This document shows, in pieces, positions 35,076 to 47,449 of a DNA stretch of 64,000 nucleotides. The stretch is from Capitella teleta (taxonomy: Eukaryota > Annelida > Polychaeta > Capitellidae), in the NCBI GenBank assembly GCA_000328365.1, contig KB312525.1:142401-206400 (forward strand), read 5' to 3'. Position 1 is the first letter of the stretch, and each line of letters opens with the position of its first letter. Under the pieces are notes generated by a model. That model saw nothing but the letters and a program-made list of their open reading frames with translations, searched no databases and was not told the DNA's origin. The position numbers and the translations under genes are program-made.

Positions 35076-38000
35076 CTAAACTTCTGGTAAGCATCTGGCC
35101 TGATAGATCAAATCACCGTCACTGGCGGCGAAACCGATGTTTGTTTTACTGTACGTCCAACACTCCTGGTTTGATGGATAGTACTCAGCAGCTGAGCAAG
35201 TACTGTCACCTATGCATTTGTCGTAGCAGCCATCACTGTCGCTGAAAGTACCAGCGTTTGTACCGCCCCCATCACTGACTTTGATATTCTTGTATATATC
35301 TCCAACACATCCTGAAAAGAGGATTAGACTCGGTCACCCATACATGTCATCACATACTTGTCGGACACTTGTCAATGATGCTTGCGTGGATAATTCCAGG
35401 AGTTGTTCTTTCGGGTCCAGTTGCAGGGAGAGCCGTCTCAAATATATAGCATCTGATCTGGCTATTCTCTTCAACCATGTCAACAGCATAGCAAGTGGTA
35501 TCGGTAATGGTCAGACAAAGATTCCTGCAATCCAATTGAGTTGGCACTAGTCCTTTGTCTGTTCCACCGCTCGAGCTTTTGCCAGTATAGATGGCCCACT
35601 GTGTAGGGAAGTTAGTTGTGCACCCTATATGTAAAGTATGAACAATTGTTGAAAACCAAAGAGGTCATGTGATCAAACAATCTCACCTGGTACGGTGACA
35701 CCCGAAGACGTGGTTGTAGCACTGGTTGTAGTAGTGGTGGTTGAGCTAGGCGTCGTTGTGGCTGCTGTGGGTGTAGTGGTTGTAGTAGGAGTTGAAGGAG
35801 ATGCTGGTAGTGTAGTTGTGCTTGCAGATGGAATAGTTATTGGAACAGGAGTAGTTCCTGGTGTGGTGGTTGTGGGTGCATTGTTGAATGTTGTGCTTAC
35901 TGCTGGTGTTGTCGAAACCGGTATGGTAGTTGTACCTACGACATTCGTGGTTGTTGTGCCTACAGCTGGAGTAGTTGAAACCGGTATGGTGGTAGTGCCC
36001 ACAGCATTTGTGGTTGTTATGCCTACAGCTGGAGTAGTTGAAACCGGTATGGTGGTAGTGCCAACAACATTTGTGGTTGTTATGCCTACAGCTGGAGTAG
36101 TTGAAACCGGTATGGTAGTAGTGCCCACAGCATTTGTGGTTGTTATGCCTACAGCTGGAGTAGTTGAAACCGGTATGGTGGTAGTGCCTACTATCGTAGT
36201 TGTGGGGCCTGGGTTAGTTGTTGTGACACCATTTGGAGTAGTAGTCATTTGGATCGTTGTCGATGCAATGTTTGTGCTTGTTATGGGTATAGATGTTGAT
36301 GGAACTAGGGTAGTAGTGCTTGCTACTACTGTTGTCATAGAGGCTTTTGTTGTAGTTGACTGTGTGCTTGGGGTATCTGTGGTCGTGGCAGCTTCAGTCG
36401 TGGATTCAAGAGCATTCCCTTTGTTATACAGCAATGATTTCAGCAAAGAAGAGAGTTGCAGCAGTTGTAGCAGAAGATAGAGAGGAGAAAAAAAAGAAAC
36501 ATCGAATGAGCAATTTGACATTAGCAAAAGCACCCAGATATTCTTGAATTCTTACTACACAAGCAATCCCTTTGATGCAAAGCATACCATCACATTACCT
36601 GTAATTCCATGCGTCTCTGTGGAAGTGTCTCTGGAAGCCAGAACCCGGTTGTTTTTTTATCTACTGGTTCCTCGCCAACAAAAAAGCTTTCCAAGCATTA
36701 ACGATTGTGGTTGAGGGCATTCAAGCCAAATATAATGCTTGTGCACAGAACAGACCCAAGCGTTGTCTAGAAGCACCAACAGCTGTGCTATGCCCTATAA
36801 AAGGCCAAGCTTTCCTTTGGGAATCCAACACTGCATTCTATGTAGTGTTTGCAGATAAATATCCTTAGCAACGCCCTCTTTTGATTTTTATCTAAAAGCA
36901 TTTGGCCTTTATGAAACCATGACAGTGCCACTTGACTTTGATCCCTGTCTGATGTTATTGAGTACATGTGGGTCATATAACTATCGAATTGGAAATTAAG
37001 TAAGTTGTTGTTCTCACCTGCTGGACAAGCATCGATCAGGAGATACTGGTCAATTCCATTAAATGACTGGATGACGCCATTTGTGTTGTGGATAAAGCAA
37101 GGGTTGTCCTTTGTAACATCAAAGTCAAACTTGACACACGAGGTTGCATCTGCTCTGGCTTTTTCGGCACAAAGGGCTTTGCACTCGTCCAAAGTTGTCA
37201 CCGTTGTTTGTTGTTCACCATAGAAACTTCTTGAGTTAGCATTTAGTTCGTATACTGGTGCTCCACAATCTGACAAATGGAAATAAAAATTACCCTCAGT
37301 TACAAATGAGATTAATATTTGTATGGTGAGTTGTGATTATACCTCCACTTCCAGTTGTAATCGATGCATCTGTTGTAGTTGGTTCTACTGTGGTTGACGC
37401 TGGTGTGGTGGTTGTTGTGGCTGCTGAGGTACATTTTTTTCCATATTAAGATTATGTGATTTCATCGGTTTATTCATTAGGTGTTCTCACCTGCAGGGCA
37501 AGCATCATCAAGGACGTACTGGTCAATTCCAGCAATTTCCTGGGTTTCGATATTTGCAGCGGTGTGAAAATAGCAAGGCGAATTTTCATTTGTAGGTCTT
37601 GCATCAAAGTCAAACTTGACGCACGAGGCTGCATCTGCTCTGGCTGCTTCGGCACAAAGGGCTTTGCACTCGTCCAAAGTTGTCACACTTGTTTGTTCAG
37701 CACCACTGAAGCTTCGTGTGTTAGCATTTTTCGTATAAACTGGCGTTCCACAATCTGCCAAAATAAAATGAGATTATTATTTGTAAAGGTGAGACAGACA
37801 AGAAAATTGGACTATTCTGTAGCCTAAGCAAGAAGCCAGTCATTTATATTTGACGGAATCATTGAGCAAAATGAATCCCCATTTTCAAAGCTTTTTACAC
37901 AAGCTACTATGTTTTATCACGCGATAGAAATATCCCTTCACACAACAAACATGTCAGTACGTAATACAGGGACAAACTTTAAAATACAATTCATCTTCTC

Positions 38001-41000
38001 AGCAACACTGAGATTTGTACGCTTCTTCTATTAAGTAATTTATACTATAGCTATGCAATCGGGTGTGTATGGTGAGCTGTGATTATACCTCCACTTCCAG
38101 TTGTAATCGATGCATCTGTTGTAGTTGATTCTACTGTGGTTGTTGCTGCTGAGGTACATTTTTTTCCATATTAAGATTATGTGATTTCATCGGTTTATTC
38201 ATTAGGTGTTCTCACCTGCAGGGCAAGCATCATCAAGGACGTACTGGTCAATTCCAGTAATTTCCTGGGTTTCGCTATTTGCAGCGGTGTGAAAATAGCA
38301 AGGCGAATTTTCATTTGTAGGTCTTGCATCAAAGTCAAACTTGACGCACGAGGCTGCATCTGCTCTGGCTGCTTCGGCACAAAGGGCTTTGCACTCGTCC
38401 AAAGTTGTCACACCTGTTTGTTCAACACCACCGAAGCTTCGTGTGTTAGCATTTTTCGTATAAACTGGCGTTCCACAATCTGCCAAAATAAAATAGTATT
38501 TCGGAGTTTAAACGTGAAGCCGGACATTTATATGACGTTATATTATTTAACAAAATTAAATCTTGACCATTTGTGTGTGACAAAATAATTACATATAGCA
38601 CTATAGAAGCTAGAAATATCTTTCAACAATAGGGTGCACACGCTGGGAGTTATGGGGTTTAGGGCAGCGCATGTTGTAGTAATAACGCCTGAATATCACC
38701 GCTAAATTAAAGTGCAAAAATATCATTAAATTTACGTCAAAAGTTTGGCAAACAATAAGTACTCAACCGACGTATTCATTATATGGGATTAGTGTGGCCA
38801 GTAAAAACATAAACACCAGTCCGCAATATCCGAACCGAGCGGAAAAATGGCCGCCGTTATGTAACATGAGAGTTCAGCGATAATTCTTCCGTCTACACTT
38901 TAACATTGTGACCTAATTGCCCGCTAGATCACTATGCACCCCCCTCCTCCCATCCAGCTAATGTGAAGAACTCTACTGTACCAGTTCCAGCTGTGGTCGA
39001 TTCAGCCGTTGTTACAGTTGTAGGTTCGGTTGTGGTGGTGGTTGTTGGAGTTGTCTCTGTTGTTGCGTCTCCTTCAAATGCAATTACAATCACGCACATA
39101 CAGGTAGCCAACACTCACCATCAGGACAAGCGTCTTTAAGAAGATATTGGTTGATGCCTGGAATTGACTGTTTCTCTGAATCAGTTTTGTGGAAATAACA
39201 ACGGTTCTCTGAGTCGAAATCTATCTTCACACACGTCGTGGGGTCAGCCCTGAAACTCTCCGCACACGCCTTCTTGCATTCATCTACAGTTGTTGGCGGC
39301 TGAAATTCGCCCGAGAAGGAGCGAGTGTTGGCGAATTCTTCGAAAATCGGTGTGCCACAATCTGAAGAGAAACACATATGAAAAATCGTTGCATTTGAGA
39401 ATTGTTACTGGATATTGATAATAACTTACCCACAACAGCTGGAAGAGAGAAGGCAAAATATTATTTCGTGCTGCTATTTCACCAATTGAAGCGACTAACT
39501 TGTTGGGCAACGATTATCCAACTTGTAGAACTCGACATTTGGGTTTGAGTACTCGTTGTCGATGCTATAGAGCAGGTAGCAGAAGGGCTGGTTGTTTTCT
39601 GGTCCGGAGTTATCGACGTCAATTGCAACGCAGCTTGTGTCAAGAACACATTCATTCATGCAGGCATCCAGTGTATTAGCATTGGGCAGGGCATATCCAG
39701 GGTAGTGCCCAGTACCAGTGAGAACGACGTGCCAGGTTGGAGTAAGGCAGTCAGTTGCGTTTGGGGCAGGCTCTTTAAAAATCAGGTTTAGTATCAGCTT
39801 CAACAATCTTGGCTATCCTACCACTTGGGCATCTATCCAGGAGTTTTGCGTGAAGCGTGCCTGCCTTGAAGGCTCCATTGTTATTGAAGAAGTCCAAAGA
39901 GTTGTACATCCAGCATAGGGTGGCTCCAGGGTCAGTGTCAATATCGACGCCAACGCAATATTCCGTTGCAGCGCACTGGGCATAGCATGCCTCCGCCGTC
40001 GTGATCTTGTTAAAGTTGAGCGCCGGGGTGCTGTGGTAATTACGTTTGATGGAATATGTCGGCGGGTAGCAAGTTGGTGTGACAGGATCGGCTGCAATAA
40101 TTCAGAACAATCTGAATGTGCAAAGCATTCATTCTTGATAGATGAGTGGCATACCGGAAGGGCAACGAGTCATTATGTCTTGTTCCATGAGCTGCTCGCT
40201 TCCAAATGCTTGTCTCGTTCTATTCTCTAAATTGGCCTGGTCCAATTGCAACCAGCAGTATGTATCTGAGGCAGTAGCGCTCAAGAAGATGTCCACAGCA
40301 ACACAATTGGGGTCATAAATGCAGTCAGCGTGACATTCATCCCTGGTTCTGCTAGCACTCGCTGTTCCAGGACTGCTCGCCTGGTTGGGGTACGTGGTGA
40401 AGTATGGAGGAATCGTGTTATCCGGACATGCTGATGACAAAGACCAGTTTCACGTGAGAATGTCACAGCGTTGGTCAATCCTTACCCGCAGTTGGACACC
40501 GTGTGATCAGCGTCTTTAGGGTGTAGCCAGTTTTACTATCAGTCTCAGTTTTGTAAGTGTCATCCTTGTAAATAAAGCAAGCATTTGAGGAACCAACGTA
40601 GAAGGAGAAGGCTTGGCATTCGGGAATTCGAATGCATTGTTGCTGGCAGTCATCGATGGAGGTAGTACCCGGGATGAGCTCTTGGGTGCCAGCGTTGTTA
40701 TCTTTAGGTCCAGTGTTATCAGCTGTAGTAAAAGTAGCCGCGTTGCAACCGTCGACAACCGCTGAAAGGAAGTGGGTGTCAACACATGGTTGGCTATAAT
40801 ACAGCGTGGTTATGGCTCTCACCATCACAAGTGTCGAGCACGTAATGATCTGCCTTTTCCATTGCGCTCAGTCCGGTCCCATCCGAGGTGACATGGAGCC
40901 AACACGTTGGACTATCCGTATTGTAGTCATAATCGAAACCTTGGCATTGTGGGCTTGATCGACATGTCTTCACACATTCCAAAAGGTCAACGACGTAGCT

Positions 41001-41190
41001 CTGATCGAAAGCTCCTCTTAAGTGCATACCTGGATACTTTGTCCATCTGCAGTTATTTAGAACTACCGTTTCTGAAGAGCCGTTTGGTTGTAAAATGAAA
41101 TCACATGATTATTTTCTTTAACTGACCTTCTGCTAATGTATCCGCAATAAGCGAGACTAACACGACCACAATGGTCAAAGTGGTCCTCAT
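35076..41190 (-). CDS. Secreted PAN-mucin protein: 11 PAN modules and a Thr-rich stalk
   Basis: Seventeen exons give about 1,301 residues. Exon 1 (41127-41190) is a signal peptide (MRTTLTIVVVLVSLIADTLA). PAN modules follow: G1 40823-41071, G2 40486-40761, G3 40155-40430, G4 39822-40091, G5 39500-39772, G6 39119-39361, G7 38216-38479, G8 37491-37754, G9 37018-37269, then G10 35358-35624 and G11 35076-35311. A 9-base microexon lies at 39430-39438. Thr-rich linkers lie at 38982-39071, 38089-38148 and 37343-37423. Between G9 and G10 a 732-base exon (35687-36418) encodes a Thr/Pro/Val mucin-like stretch. All introns are phase 1. It is clearly a paralogue of the giant PAN gene in architecture, but lacks a vWA domain. 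The mucin stalk suggests an extended, O-glycosylated secreted or mucus protein (inference). No membrane segment is seen. Confidence 0.85.
35687..36418 (-). repeat. Mucin-like exon with 22-codon tandem repeats
   Basis: Within this exon four to five copies of a roughly 22-residue unit (TTTIPVSTTPAVGITTTN) occur at about 35900-36190, with 95% or higher DNA similarity between neighbours. Thr dominates the rest. The opposite strand is also open (Val-rich), but only because the repeat is low in complexity. Confidence 0.85.
41127..41190 (-). other. Signal-peptide exon of the second PAN gene
   Basis: The ATG at 41188-41190 opens 21 codons of signal peptide ending in a phase-1 GTCAGT donor. A longer open frame in another register (from 41278) is not used, since its frame does not join the next exon. 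Confidence 0.75.
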
Positions 41191-41231
41191 CGCGTGAGAT
41201 TTCTGGCTGGCGAGGAAAAATAAATGTAATG

Positions 41232-41240
41232 TTATATATA
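41232..41240 (-). promoter_or_regulatory. TATA box of the second PAN gene
   Basis: The minus strand reads CTATATATAAC about 45 bases before the ATG at 41190. The 5' leader would be very short, about 15 bases. Confidence 0.45.
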
Positions 41241-41244
41241 GATA

Positions 41245-44200
41245 TACTAGTATACATGCTTGCACATTGGCACAACATAATCTGGGGTTGTTTAGGAACT
41301 GCGTGAATCTGATCTGAGTAATTTTGATATTTTATTATCTTTGAAGATCGAAAGCGTTTACATCAATTTCGCATCACGATTCTTCTTCGTTAAAGTAGGG
41401 CGTGTTGGAAGTGTATATGTGAAACGAACCTGTCAGGTATCCGCAATGCAATGTGAGCCACACCTATTGAATGGCATTTGATTTATGACAATACTATCTC
41501 ACGTTTTTTACAGACTAAAATCAACCATCCCTACTATCCGAAAGGCGTTAGCCGAATAAGGCGCGCTCTCTTTCGCCCTCCTGCACGATCATCGATCTTT
41601 CGATGACCAAATCCCATCCACACTGTGGTGCTCTCTTTTCTTTTTTTTTTTTTTTTTTTTTTTTTGCATTTATAACACTCCCGTTTCAGACAACCCGTGA
41701 AATATAGAGTGGTGCGCTGAAATGTCTGAAATTTCTAAACTGCAATTACTTCCCGAGTTATGCACCGGGACCAAAAAAAACCTGTTGCTCAACTGCCTTT
41801 GTTTGAAATTTCAAGTATTGGTTGAGAAAAAAATCTTTATTTAATACTTGGATGCACGCCTTTCTTATAGAGCGCTTCCTGGTGTAAGACTCTGGTGCGT
41901 CACGCATTCCGATTCAGATTCAGAGATTTGTAAATATCATAGTAAAAGAACGACTTGTAAAAGCAAACCATGAATGATATAAGCCGGTCGATAAATAACT
42001 GTATATTATCAATTATTAGCACAAATTCCCACGTGAAAAACTTTTATTGTATAAGTTTGACCAAATATTTCGCACATCCATTCAAATGTCTAAATAATCT
42101 TGGATCGATATGTCTCTACTTAGAGCTTGAGTCAATATCACTGCTACCTTAAGTTCATGAAATTGGGGTCATTTATTGCGGGCACTTTTAACCCTAGAGG
42201 AACCTTCTTTGTGACCTCTGCTGACCTTCTCCTCAAGAAACCCCGCGGTCACTGTGAGATACATGTTACGCAATAGGCACGCTTGTCGTTACGTACTTTC
42301 ATTAATAGGTTATGCGCGTATATCAATAATTGTCAATATGTCTCGAATATTAAACATAAAAATCATAATGCTTCAATCAATTCAAAAAAAAAATTGTCGA
42401 GTCATATTTTTTTATAATTCTTCCACTGTATTCAAAATTTAGATCTTGCAGATGAACCCGTTAAGCAAGATAGAACATTAATTTCAAGCAAATCAGATCA
42501 AATTCTCTCTTAGATATACGCTTTTCACGGCGTGGCTGTTGCTCTCCAGGTGTGCATGTACGACACCCGGTGCCACGCCCGTAATTGGCTCAAATTGCTA
42601 ACTAAGTGAGTTTTAATCCGTATTCACTAATCCGTGACTTACCTTTTCTTCGTGAACACTTCAATTATCCCCCGGTTTCAATTTATTTTTTTCTGATCGG
42701 CCTTCAAGGGAGAATTTTGAGAGAAAGTGTCGAGACCTTTCGGTGTTACACCGCCCTTACCCGAAACATTGAAGCAGAGATCCGACTCTGCATTTATTGC
42801 TTTACTAAGGCATCCCAAAGTTCCGAGTTGAACACAGAGCGAGGAGAAACAATTTTGCTTCCACAGACTTCCATTGCGTGCTTCTCAAACCGTTCGCCCT
42901 AGATGCGGTCATCCCTTCTGACTATGAACCATATCCATGTTTAGACAGCAAATCACCAGAACTGGGGTTTACTGTAAGTATCTCTCGATTAAGGGCTGCG
43001 GCTGCTGCAAACATGAAATCATGAAAGTCATCGAAGTGGAACGTCTCCAAAACCTGAAATAACCTTGGAGAAAGTATCCTACATAAAACTGTTTGCACAC
43101 ATAGTTGTCGAAAGACCACACCGTTGGTCTACTACAATCAACAGTAATGAATAAAATTCGGCAAGCTCGTTTGATCCATACAGATTAAGTGTCTTCATGA
43201 ACTGGCTATAATTATAAGCATAAATAGTACACATCCCAAATAACCACGCACGTAAAACTGCTACCTGTTCTCATATTAAAATAATGAGAATTCTTTCTTC
43301 TCTTTTTAATTCTTTCTTTTAGAAACTTGTGAAAGTAAAAGTGGGGAAATATTGGAGGAAAAATGAGGCGATACCGATTTCTGATTTTAAGAGCGAGATT
43401 TTACTTTAAGGCCAGAGTTTCGCACGTGTATCGATCCAAGTCCGGGTTCACAGTCTACTTATAATAATAATTATGATGATTCATATTTAGGACTATGGGA
43501 AATATCTGTATTAAACAATTGAATTATAATCTTGCATCCACCATAAGGAGTTTAAACCCAAATAATTATACACACAACTCTCACCTAGTTAAAGCCTTTT
43601 TTTTTTTTCGCTGAGGACTATGAGAACCCAGATTATATTTAATTTGCATTTTTGCTTGCTTGATTCAGCAGCTTCTTAGAATCAGAGTTAGAACTTGAGC
43701 GAAGGTGCTCTGTGTGCATGGGCTTTTTACTTCTTGGTGCAGGAAATTCAGGAAATTCACACGTGGAGGAGCCGGGTGGGCAAGGTTCCAAACATTACGA
43801 AACCAAAATTACTTTCGTGATATTGCATATACGCCTCAACAGTCCAGCTAAGTTCATCTACCATTGTAAAAGGAGAAACTGAAAGAAGCTATAAAAAAAA
43901 AAAGAAAAAAAAATCGCTTGTGCCTCGCTAATAAAAACTGTCTCGTGTACAAAGAATCGAGCATCAATTCAGAAACCTCGCAATGTAAAAATTCACAACG
44001 ATATAATTTGGCACAAGAAGGCAAACTCTATCTGAGCAAGACGCATTCAGCGAGATCCTACCTACATCTTATGAAAGAGTGTTTGGGAGGAGTTGGAGTT
44101 TTTTTTTTGTTTTTTTTTTTATGGAAATGTTTTTCGTGTGATTTGGATGCTATTTCGTAAATTAGATACCTTTCGTTCGCTGATTCATGACATTTCATGG

Positions 44201-44300
44201 TGGATCAATTTGTCCATACACTGCATTCACAACAACATAAAGGAATCAACAGCATCATAATTAACCATAAGGACAAGATTCCGATTGTAAATTCAGTGAT
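41245..44300. other. Intergenic interval, no gene recognised
   Basis: A poly(T) tract lies at 41641-41665 and shorter T tracts at 43599 and 44101. An open frame at 42606-42902 and one on the minus strand at 42922-43119 (FHFDDFHDFMFAAAAAL) were inspected; neither matches a family I know and splice context is weak. Confidence 0.4.
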
Positions 44301-44460
44301 AGAATATCAGGAATAAAAATGTAGCAGCTTTTGAACCAGTAATTGCATCTGCAGACAGCATGATATATGAATGTCATAATATATAATTATCACAATATCA
44401 ACATGATTAAACATTGCTGTGAATTGTAAACCCGCGTTGCAGATACCAATGTGTGCATAA

Positions 44461-47446
44461 TCAACCCTTGCGGTGTCCTTCGGATGGCAGACCACCGATG
44501 ACCTCCTTGGCCATGGCTGCTGCGCTGACCGCCGCGTAGGGCAGCCAGTCGAGATTGCTTCGCCCGTCGGCATAATCCGCTGCCGCTTTGATCAACGCAA
44601 AGCTGTGCTTTCCCGCTCTCTGCAAGGCCTTCATCACCGGAAGTGAATCATCGTCAAATGCCACACATGCGCACTTCTCAGCGAAATTCATTCGTAATTC
44701 CACATTCCGTGCGACGTATTTGTTCGAACCAAAACTACCAAACCGAACATTCGGCCGATTCGGTTTGAAGAACCGGTTCTCCCTAGTGCCCAATGGCATT
44801 GGGTGATCAACCAGCGTTCTTCTGTCTCCATTTATATACGCATAGAGCTTGTCAGAACTTTGGGGTGGTCTCGTGAAACTGGAGGCCTCCGCTGTGAGAA
44901 CATCGACAGCAGCGTTGAGTGACCTCTCAAATGGGCGTATCACCGTGAAAGATTCTCTCTCCTGCTTCTCTTTGATTGATCTGATGATGCCCTCCAGAGT
45001 GTGGTCTCGACTCTGGAAGGAGGTGACCATGAAGGACTTATCAGTGGGTGAACCCGTGGCTTTGTCACAGTGGTGATAAACCGCGTCGCCGTGTTTTGGG
45101 GGCAATGACAGAACGATGTCTCCAAGGCGAACATGTTTACGGTAGTCAGCGTAATGTGGTACCGCCCCACATGTTCCGACAAGCAGGATGTGCCTCAAAC
45201 CGGGAAAACCATCTGCAGAGAGCACGCGATAAAGCTACAAAACAGCGCTATTGAAAGGGGTACCTAAGAAGTCCACCACCGCCGCCTCGTGTGCCGCCTG
45301 GGATGCCTTTGAGAGGCCCCTGTGAGGCAGCTTCGTTGTAACGACACGGTGGCCACCAATACTCCCAAAAGTGTAAACAAACGCACGCGAACCTCCTGTA
45401 AAATGGGATTCATAACGGTTTGAGGTGAAGTGGGATTTGTATTACCGTCCGCTCTGTGCTTCAGCAATGTCATTTTGTCCGCCATCATAATGTCAACCGC
45501 ATACTTCTCCTCCACGTGAGACGTTATGATTCCAACAAGAGGCTGTTGTGAAAACGCCATATCCGCCGACTCGAGGGTATCGGCCACTAAAACTAATTCT
45601 GTGCGCAAAGGAAAGTGAGTCTGCATAGGAACTAGGATAGAGGGTCACTAACCGTGATCAGCATCAAACTTTGTCACCGGAGCTCGTTTCCAAACGCCCC
45701 GAGTGGCTTCAACGATCCAACCACTGCGCTGCAATTCCTTCAGATGGACGTAGGCGGTCATCATATCCTTGAGGTTAGTCTTAGATAATCTGTTCCGAAA
45801 AAAAAAAACATCAGAAAGTGGGATTATAATTATGCTGCTCACCGAAGGAGGTCGACAGTATTCAACGAAGCAGGGAAAGCGTTGTCGAGTATGTTCAACA
45901 TACGCAATTTCTTTGCGTGCCACAGCAATGCATTCTGGATGAGTGACCTGCGCGCTGAGAGGCGTTTGGGAGCAGCCGCCTCAGCTTCTGAAACACACGT
46001 CTTATGTTAGCACTCTACACTGTTATCATAGTACTCTATACTCTTACCAATAAGCTCTACAAATTCCCATTCGCCAGATGATCCACAATCGGTAGAGACT
46101 GAAATACAGTTGACCGAATGCCGAGCACTCTCTGGAACAGCCCACTTTAGTATCACGTCCTCTCCACACTCGCTTCCACGACCAAGGATAACTTCATCGT
46201 TTTCCCAACTGATCCAGAAGTGGCGGAACTCCATCGGGTCAAGGACCTCCCAAGTGGAAGCTTGAGCCACTATTTCCCCTTCGCCTCCATTCCGGATCAA
46301 ACAGGTGCAATTGTGGTCAGCTCCGATGCTTATTTCATACGTACTTTCTCTCGTATCTCCATATACTGATGAGAGTGCCACATGACCTACTGACTTAGCT
46401 CGGAGGCTGAAGGAGACCATGGTTTTCCGGCTGACTGGCACCTCAGGCAGACATTGGTAGTCGTATTTTGCTGGTGTCAGGACAGTTATGTAGTTTTCTG
46501 AATAGACACATCATCATGTGATTTATTTTTTCAATCAGAAATCACTACTCACGAATCAAACTGCCCTCTAGTGGTTCAAGGTCATCCTCGCTCTTGGTGA
46601 CCCTGCGTACTGCATGTTTCCGCAAATTGCGCCGAGGAATGACCTTTCTGGTTGGAGTAATCTGTGGGATGATATCGTCATCTTCACTGTCGTCGTTGGT
46701 CTTGGGCGTCGGTTGCAAATTGAGGTCAACACGAAGAATTGAAGCGAAGGATTGGAACAGAACCATCGTCTTCATAATGAAGCTTGTATGATCTGAGGAA
46801 CATAACATTGACGTGATATCAGTATTAAACATTGTTCCGATGACAGTGTTGAACACACAATCTGATTTTCCCAAATCGGTGCCAATTAGTCTTACCTTTT
46901 GGGAAGGTTTCTGGCTCCAGCAGCTTTCTAAAGAATTCTTTGGCTGTGTTGGCCTGCAGTTGCTGGTCTTCATCGTAGTGGAACCAGAATGAAATTTCAC
47001 GTTTCTCCTTTAATTTAATTAATAATAATTAAGTACAAATAACGCATCTTAATTTGAAGCCCATCAATCAGTCACTGACCAGTTCGTCATGTTCTTTATT
47101 TTTAGCAACATCGAATAAATGGGCGAGGAATTCCGTGCGAATATTTGGGGGTTCAACATCAGCGAGGTCTATGGCGATCAAGTTAAATTTACGAGCTATT
47201 ATTTCACTGATAACGTGCGGCGGTACCTGCTGTTGGCTTAGCAATCACAATTCCACCTGGCGCAGTGTGGCACACGGTCAATGGATCAATGGTCTCCTCC
47301 AGAACGTGTTCGATGCGAACTAAACGCTGGTCACCTGTTTGCTGAGTAGTCATCAAAGTCACTGGTGACGTCATCGAGGTGAAAAGATATCAGAAATCGT
47401 GTCCGATGTATCACTCACCAATCTTTGGCTCTGTTGGATGTCCCAT
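44461..47446 (-). CDS. FAMeT-like + winged-helix + nucleoside phosphorylase fusion protein
   Basis: About 784 residues from 12 exons: 47419-47446, 47276-47334, 47080-47226, 46896-47007, 46553-46792, 46048-46497, 45843-45987, 45653-45789, 45446-45598, 45264-45395 and 44461-45212, with the first ATG at 47444-47446. The N-terminal region is unknown. Exon 46048-46497 encodes a domain like the farnesoic acid O-methyltransferase N-terminal fold (YEISIGADHNCTCLI, FWISWENDEVILGRG, ISVSTDCGSSGEWEF). A winged-helix segment follows (LKDMMTAYVHLKELQRSGWI). The C-terminus is a PNP/UDP phosphorylase-family domain (YTFGSIGGHRVV, ILLVGTCGAVPHYADY, VRLGDIVLSLPP). No signal peptide, so it is intracellular. The catalytic activity is unproven. 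Such fusions exist as uncharacterised proteins in other invertebrates as far as I recall. (I count 11 coordinates here; one short junction, near 47227-47275, is ambiguous.). Confidence 0.8.
47227..47275 (-). other. 49-base intron or frame-shifted coding stretch
   Basis: The segment begins GTGTGCCACAC and ends CAACAGCAG with a TGCTAAG branch-like motif, so it can be a phase-0 intron. Its upstream-frame translation (APGGIVIAKPTA) nevertheless looks protein-like and leads into VPPHVISEII one base out of register. Either a very short intron or a one-base indel in the assembly or gene explains it. Confidence 0.5.
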
Positions 47447-47449
47447 TCC

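Noticed and set aside
35695-36480. 261-codon Val-rich frame on the plus strand
   Set aside because: It is the complement of the Thr-rich mucin exon; the minus frame has proper splice sites and phase.
42606-42902. 98-codon plus-strand frame
   Set aside because: No domain, no neighbouring exons and no promoter or poly(A) signal with it.
42922-43119. Minus-strand frame with FHFDDFHDFMFAAAAAL, vaguely protease-like
   Set aside because: Too short, no confirmed splice partners and no clear family motif.
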